Shown in pieces: positions 59,423-64,000 of a DNA stretch of 64,000 nucleotides. A model generated the notes under the pieces. That model was not told the DNA's origin, made no database searches, and saw nothing but the letters and a program-made list of their open reading frames with translations. Position 1 is the first letter of the stretch. Every line of letters starts with the position of its first letter. The DNA comes from Salinispora cortesiana (GTDB lineage: Bacteria > Actinomycetota > Actinomycetes > Mycobacteriales > Micromonosporaceae). The stretch lies in contig NZ_AXVR01000019.1 in assembly GCF_000484695.1 (NCBI RefSeq), forward strand, positions 1 through 64,000, read 5' to 3'. Position numbers and translations under genes: made by a program.

Positions 59423-61990
59423 GTGTACTCCGACGCCCCCGTTGACCTGCCGGTCCGGCCGGTGGTGCCCGCGGTGCTGGCGGCGCTACGCGCCACCGGC
59501 ACCGCGGTGCTCGTAGCGCCGCCGGGCAGCGGCAAGACCACGCTCCTCCCGCTCGCCGTGGCCGAGGAGGTGACCGGCCGGGTGCTGGTGGCGCAGCCCC
59601 GCCGGATGGCCGCCCGCGCCGCCGCCCGCCGGATGGCCGCACTGCTCGGCGAGCGGGTGGGCGAGCGGGTCGGGTACGCGGTGCGGGGCGACCGCCGCGT
59701 TGGACCACGCACCCGGGTCGAGGTGGTGACGACCGGCCTGCTGGTCCGCCGGCTACACCAGGACCCGGAGCTGGCCGGCAGCAGCGCCGTCCTGCTCGAC
59801 GAGATCCACGAACGGCAGCTCGACGCCGACCTGGCGCTCGCATTCACGGTGGAGGCGCGGGCCGCGCTCCGCCCGGAGCTGTGGCTACTCGGTATGTCGG
59901 CCACCCCCGACTCGGATCGGGTCGCCGCGTTGCTCGGCGGTGACGCGCCCGCACCGGTGGTCCGAGCGTCGGCGGCGGCGCACCCGGTGACCCGGATCTG
60001 GGCACCGCCGCCCCGCCCGATCCTCCCCGCCGGCAGCGGCCGGGTGGACCCGGTGCTACTCGACCATGTCGCAGCCACCATCCGGCGGGCCCTACGTGAG
60101 AACGACGGCGACGTATTGGTCTTCCTCCCCGGCGCCGGAGAGATCTCCGCCATCAGCGCCCGACTGGCCGGCCTACCCACCGAGATCGCGGTCCTGCCGT
60201 TGCACGGCCGGCAGCGCCCGGCGGAGCAGGACGCCGTGTTGCGGGCGCAACCGTTCCGGTCCGGCACGTCCGACACCCCGCCCCGCGCCGGCGCCGACCG
60301 CGACCGTCGGCGGGTGGTGCTGGCGACATCAGTCGCGGAGAGCAGCCTGACGGTGCCGGGGGTACGGGTGGTCGTCGACTCGGGGCTGGCCCGCATCGCG
60401 CGCACGGACCTCGCCCGCGGGCTGGGCGCGTTGGTCACCGTCCCGGTGTCCCGGGCCGCCGCCACCCAGCGGGCCGGCCGGGCCGGCCGGGAGGGCCCGG
60501 GACAGGTGTACCGCTGCTGGTCGGCTGCGGACCACGAGCGACTCGCCGCACAGCCGGAGCCAGAGATCGCCACCGCCGACCTCACCCGGTTCGCGCTGGA
60601 CATCGCGGCCTGGGGCACGCCGGACGGACACGGCCTCGCGCTGCCAGACCCACCGCCACCGGCTGCGCTCGCCGTGGCCAAGAAGTCCCTCGTCGCTCTC
60701 GGCGCGCTCGACCCCGATGGACGGGTCACCAGCCGCGGCCGGGCGATCGCCGCGGTCGGCACGCACCCCCGGCTGGGCCGCGCCCTGATCGACGGCGCCG
60801 CCCAGCTCGGCCCGGACCGCGCGGCCGAGGTCGTCGCCCTCCTCGCTGAGGAGGGGGCCGCCGGTCCCCGGGACGACCTCACCGCCGCACTGCGACGGCT
60901 TCGCTCCGGAACGGACGCCACCGCCACCAACCGCTGGCGAGCCGAGGTACGCCGGCTGCGTACCGCCCTGCCCCCGGGCCCCGCGCCGACGAGGCCGGAG
61001 CCCCGCCTCCCCGACGACCTGGCCGCGGGGCTGGTCGTCGGCCTGGCGTACCCGGAACGGCTGGCCCGAATCCGGCGGACGGGCGAGCCGACGTACCTGA
61101 TGAGCGGTGGGACCGCTGCGACGCTGGCGCCCGGGTCGGGGCTGACCGACTCGGTGTGGCTGGCGGTCGCGGTCGCCGACCGCACGCCGGGCGCGCCGGC
61201 TGCCCGAATCCGACTGGCGGCTCCGATAGACGAGGCGACCGCCCGGGCGGCCGGGGGTTCGCTATTGACCACGGCGCGCGAGGTGGCCTGGTCCGGGACG
61301 GATGTGGTGGCTCGGGAGGTGGTCCGGCTCGGCTCCCTCGACCTCGTTGAACGCCCGCTCGTCGAGCCAGACCGGGAGGAGCTGCGCAACGCGCTCGTGG
61401 ACGGCCTGCGCCGTACCGGGCTGGGGTTGCTGACCTGGTCTCCGGCAGCTCGGGCGCTACGCGAGCGGTTGGCGTTCTGCCACACGGCCCTCGGCGACGA
61501 GTGGCCCGAGGTGGGCGACGAGGCGCTGCTGGCCGCGGCGCCGGACTGGCTTGCGCCGGAGCTGGCCGGGGCACGTCGGCGGGCTGACCTGGCCCAGATT
61601 GACGTTCTCTCCGCGCTGCGCCGCCTGCTGCCCTGGCCAGCCGCGGCCCGCCTGGACGAGCTCGCCCCGGAGCGGCTCACGGTGCCCAGCGGCTCCCGGA
61701 TCCGCGTCGACTACACGGATCCGACCACACCGATGTTGGCGGTCCGGCTCCAGGAGACCTTCGGCTGGCCGGAGGTGCCCCGGATCGCTGCTGGTCGGGT
61801 CCCCGTCCTGCTGCGGCTCCTCTCCCCCGCCGGACGTCCGGTCGCGGTCACCGGGGACCTGGCGTCCTTCTGGCGGTCCGGCTACCCGCAGGTCCGGGCG
61901 GAGCTGCGCGGGCGCTATCCACGGCACTCCTGGCCGGTGGATCCGACGACCGCCGAGCCGACCCGGCGGGCAAATCCGCGCCGCCGCTGA
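59423..61990 (+). CDS. hrpB: ATP-dependent helicase HrpB
   Basis: 855 residues, DEAH/RHA family. Walker A is APPGSGKTT (32-40), the Walker B box is DEIH (126-129), motif III is GMSATPDS, and motifs IV-VI include LVFLPGAGEI and QRAGRAGREGPG. The C-terminal HrpB domain follows (LRIDYTD-like IRVDYTDPTTPMLAVRLQETFGWPEVPRIA spread over about 755-785). It is a putative RNA helicase of uncertain role. GTG start 26 bp after the DUF397 gene; GACACT with a 6-nt gap precedes it. It is convergent with the PP2C gene, only 3 bp away. Confidence 0.95.
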   Translation: MYSDAPVDLPVRPVVPAVLAALRATGTAVLVAPPGSGKTTLLPLAVAEEVTGRVLVAQPRRMAARAAARRMAALLGERVGERVGYAVRGDRRVGPRTRVEVVTTGLLVRRLHQDPELAGSSAVLLDEIHERQLDADLALAFTVEARAALRPELWLLGMSATPDSDRVAALLGGDAPAPVVRASAAAHPVTRIWAPPPRPILPAGSGRVDPVLLDHVAATIRRALRENDGDVLVFLPGAGEISAISARLAGLPTEIAVLPLHGRQRPAEQDAVLRAQPFRSGTSDTPPRAGADRDRRRVVLATSVAESSLTVPGVRVVVDSGLARIARTDLARGLGALVTVPVSRAAATQRAGRAGREGPGQVYRCWSAADHERLAAQPEPEIATADLTRFALDIAAWGTPDGHGLALPDPPPPAALAVAKKSLVALGALDPDGRVTSRGRAIAAVGTHPRLGRALIDGAAQLGPDRAAEVVALLAEEGAAGPRDDLTAALRRLRSGTDATATNRWRAEVRRLRTALPPGPAPTRPEPRLPDDLAAGLVVGLAYPERLARIRRTGEPTYLMSGGTAATLAPGSGLTDSVWLAVAVADRTPGAPAARIRLAAPIDEATARAAGGSLLTTAREVAWSGTDVVAREVVRLGSLDLVERPLVEPDREELRNALVDGLRRTGLGLLTWSPAARALRERLAFCHTALGDEWPEVGDEALLAAAPDWLAPELAGARRRADLAQIDVLSALRRLLPWPAAARLDELAPERLTVPSGSRIRVDYTDPTTPMLAVRLQETFGWPEVPRIAAGRVPVLLRLLSPAGRPVAVTGDLASFWRSGYPQVRAELRGRYPRHSWPVDPTTAEPTRRANPRRR

Positions 61991-61993
61991 GGA

Positions 61994-62719
61994 TCACTCC
62001 GCCACCAGGTCGGCGACGACGGCGGTGATGTTGTCCGGGCCGCCAGCGTGCAGCGCCAGGTCGATCAACTTTCGGGCGCACTCGGTCCGGTCTGGGGTTT
62101 CGGCGAGCACCTCGGTGAGCGTCTCCGGCCGGACCACGTTCGACAGCCCATCGCTACACAGCAACCAACGATCGCCGGCCCAGGGGATCATCGTCGCGTA
62201 GGCCGGGGAGACCTCCTCGCCCTGCAGCGCCTGGGTCACAACCGCTCGCCGGGGGTGGCTACTCGCCTCGTCGGGGGTGATGACCCCCTGGTCAACGAGG
62301 AGTTGCACGAACGTGTCGTCCCGGGTGATCTGTTTGAGCACGCCCTCGCGGAACAGGTACGCCCGGGAGTCACCGACGTGAGCCAGCGCGAGGCAGCTGC
62401 CCGTTCGGGAAAGGAGCAGGGCGGTCAGCGTGGTACCCATGCCCTGGCGCTCCGGCTCCTCGCTGACGGACTGCCGGATTCGTGCCGTCCCCACCGCAAT
62501 GGCCTGCTGCAAGGCAGCTACCAACTCATCTTCCGGGGTCGCCACGTCGATTGGAGCAATCGACGTGATCGCCACCGAGCTGGCAAGATCACCAGCGGCC
62601 ATCCCACCCATGCCGTCGGCGACGGCGACGAGCCAGCTACCTGAGTACAGGGCGTCCTGGTTCCCACTTCGGATCAGCCCACGGTCGCTCATCCCGAACG
62701 AACGCAGCTTCAAGGTCAT
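61994..62719 (-). CDS. PP2C-type serine/threonine protein phosphatase
   Basis: 241 residues. The metal and catalytic motifs are RSGNQDAL, VADGMGGMAAGDLAS (35-49), MGTTLTALLL, VGDSRAYL, LLCSDGLS and GGPDNITAVV. The length and lack of membrane helix give a soluble PstP-like phosphatase that reverses Ser/Thr kinase action. No kinase gene is in the window. No ribosome site or -10 hexamer is obvious upstream of the ATG. Confidence 0.93.
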   Translation of the reverse strand: MTLKLRSFGMSDRGLIRSGNQDALYSGSWLVAVADGMGGMAAGDLASSVAITSIAPIDVATPEDELVAALQQAIAVGTARIRQSVSEEPERQGMGTTLTALLLSRTGSCLALAHVGDSRAYLFREGVLKQITRDDTFVQLLVDQGVITPDEASSHPRRAVVTQALQGEEVSPAYATMIPWAGDRWLLCSDGLSNVVRPETLTEVLAETPDRTECARKLIDLALHAGGPDNITAVVADLVAE

Positions 62720-62847
62720 GGGAGGCAGCCTGCCAGGCGGAGGCGCCGTTGTCTCAAGGAGGCACCCCGAGCCGGCGTGGCGCGGCGAATCTCACCGTTG
62801 CCGAGCCCAACGATCATCCAGCTGGCTCGCGACACCACTCATCCGCC

Positions 62848-64000
62848 TCACTCGGCGTTCGCTGCCACCGGCTCGGTGCGGTCGTCGCCACCAACCCACA
62901 CGGTCTTGGTGTTACAGAACTCGCGCATCCCCACCGCGGCCAGTTCGCGTCCGTACCCGGAGTTCTTCACCCCACCGAACGGCAGTTCCGGAAAGGACGT
63001 GGTCATCCCGTTGACGAAGACGTTGCCCGCCTCCAGGTCGATGACGAACCGCTCCTGCTCCGCCGGGTCTCGGGTCCAGGCGTTCGCACCGAGCCCGAAC
63101 GCGGTGCCGTTGGCCACCTCGATCGCCTCGTCGTACGACGAGACCCGGTACAGCCCGGCGACGGGCCCGAAGACCTCCTCGGCCCACATCCGCATCCGCG
63201 GGGTGAGGTCGGCGACGACCGTGGGTGGGTAGTACCAGCCCTCCCCCGCCGGCAGCTCACCCCCGCAGCGGAGGGTCGCACCCTGGTCAACGGCGTCACG
63301 TACCTGGGCGACGATCTCGGCACGGCTCTCTTCGCTGACGAGTGGGCCCACGTCGGTGTCCGCCGCCATCGGGTCACCCACCCGCAGTGCGGACATCCGC
63401 GCGGCGAACCGCTCCGCGAAGGCGTCGAACACGTCGGTGTGCACGATGAAGCGCTTCGCCGCGATGCAGGACTGGCCGTTGTTTCGGCACCGGGCAGCGG
63501 TCGCCACCTCGGCGGCCCGATCCAGGTCGGCCGAGGGCATCACCACGAACGGGTCGCTGCCGCCGAGTTCCAACACCGTCTTCTTCAACTCACGACCGGC
63601 GATCTGGGCGATGGCGCGGCCAGTACGCTCGCTGCCGGTCACCGTCGCGGCGCGGACCCGCGGATCACGGAGAATGGCCTCCACCGCGTCGGAGCCGACC
63701 AGCAGGGTGCTGAACGCCCCCGGCGGAAAGCCGGCCCGGCGAAAGAGGTCCGCCAGGTAGAGAGCGGTCTGGGGGACGTTCGAGGCGTGCTTGAGTAGGC
63801 CGGTATTGCCGGCCATCAGCGCCGGTGCGGCGAACCGGAGCACCTGCCAGAGCGGAAAGTTCCAGGGCATCACCGCGAGCACCGGCCCGAGCGGCTGGTA
63901 CCGGACGAAGGCCCGAGCGGCACCGACGCCGGCTGCGTCGGCGGGCTCGTCGGCGAGAAACGCCGGTGCCTTCGTTACGTAGAAGCGACAGGCGTTGACG
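62848..64000 (-). CDS. gabD: Succinate-semialdehyde dehydrogenase-like ALDH (5' end beyond the window)
   Basis: 384 codons are present; the frame is open to the window edge (upstream residues include FLADEP and RYQPLGPVLAVMPWNFP), so about the first 80 residues are missing. ALDH motifs: MPWNFPLWQ, LELGGSDPFVV (general base Glu) and NNGQSCIAAKRF (nucleophile Cys). EEVFGPVAGLYRV and GMTTSFPELPFGGVKNSGYGREL complete it. The combination fits the short GabD/Sad branch that oxidises succinate semialdehyde with NAD(P). The in-frame GTG at 63882 is internal. Confidence 0.92.
   Translation of the reverse strand, partial: VNACRFYVTKAPAFLADEPADAAGVGAARAFVRYQPLGPVLAVMPWNFPLWQVLRFAAPALMAGNTGLLKHASNVPQTALYLADLFRRAGFPPGAFSTLLVGSDAVEAILRDPRVRAATVTGSERTGRAIAQIAGRELKKTVLELGGSDPFVVMPSADLDRAAEVATAARCRNNGQSCIAAKRFIVHTDVFDAFAERFAARMSALRVGDPMAADTDVGPLVSEESRAEIVAQVRDAVDQGATLRCGGELPAGEGWYYPPTVVADLTPRMRMWAEEVFGPVAGLYRVSSYDEAIEVANGTAFGLGANAWTRDPAEQERFVIDLEAGNVFVNGMTTSFPELPFGGVKNSGYGRELAAVGMREFCNTKTVWVGGDDRTEPVAANAE

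Overview
The window is high-GC actinobacterial chromosome, most likely Micromonosporaceae (Salinispora/Micromonospora type). Grounds: very GC-rich codon use, many GTG starts, and the conserved block of phosphatidylinositol mannoside (PIM), pyridoxal phosphate and thrS genes that is also clustered in mycobacteria. Family-level signs are a GPP34 protein, a helix-turn-helix/DUF397 pair, a DUF3618/DUF4235/holin-like trio and an EF-G-like GTPase. The genus is an inference. I saw no rRNA, tRNA, CRISPR array, insertion sequence or prophage.

Layout. 1-7.3 kb: the end of an LPXTG-anchored RCC1/Ig-like surface protein, a class V aminotransferase, dnaE and proS. 7.7-11.8 kb: a NarL-type two-component system followed by a NatAB-type ABC exporter. 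11.8-23.1 kb: yebC, pdxT, pdxS, a membrane protein, pimA, the PIM acyltransferase, the PI-phosphate synthase gene, a HIT-family Ap4A phosphorylase and thrS, all on the minus strand except an EF-G-like GTPase gene on the plus strand inside the block. 23.1-36.2 kb: ADP-ribosylglycohydrolase, an OmpR-type two-component system, an adenosine deaminase-like gene with a tam-like methyltransferase, an aldo/keto reductase, a cold-shock protein, three small envelope proteins, an MscS channel, a lipoprotein, a second class V aminotransferase-like protein and a NagZ-type glycosidase.

36.3-45.2 kb: a translationally coupled minus-strand operon for an ADP-heptose-type sugar and its transfer: GmhB fused to a GT9 glycosyltransferase, two GT4-like transferases, GmhA, bifunctional HldE, an SDR, a second GT9 and topoisomerase IB. 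A polyprenol-phosphate mannosyltransferase diverges from it. This is the most distinctive system here, a heptose pathway in an organism without LPS. 46-49.5 kb: a CrtI-like oxidoreductase and an aldehyde dehydrogenase, divergent. 49.5-55.3 kb: a stress-type island (ChaB, DUF2795, SRPBCC, a mechanosensitive-type membrane protein, a YflT-like protein, small membrane proteins) with four SigB-like promoter candidates. 55.4-64 kb: a GNAT/APC permease/GPP34 operon, the HTH/DUF397 pair, hrpB, a PP2C phosphatase and a truncated succinate-semialdehyde dehydrogenase gene.

Two features recur. At least eleven genes have a TANNNT -10 element ending 6-9 nt before the start codon, as expected for leaderless mRNAs. 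Many convergent or operon ends carry strong, GC-rich perfect hairpins without a U-tract. Assignments rest on reading motifs in the translations; no database search was possible.
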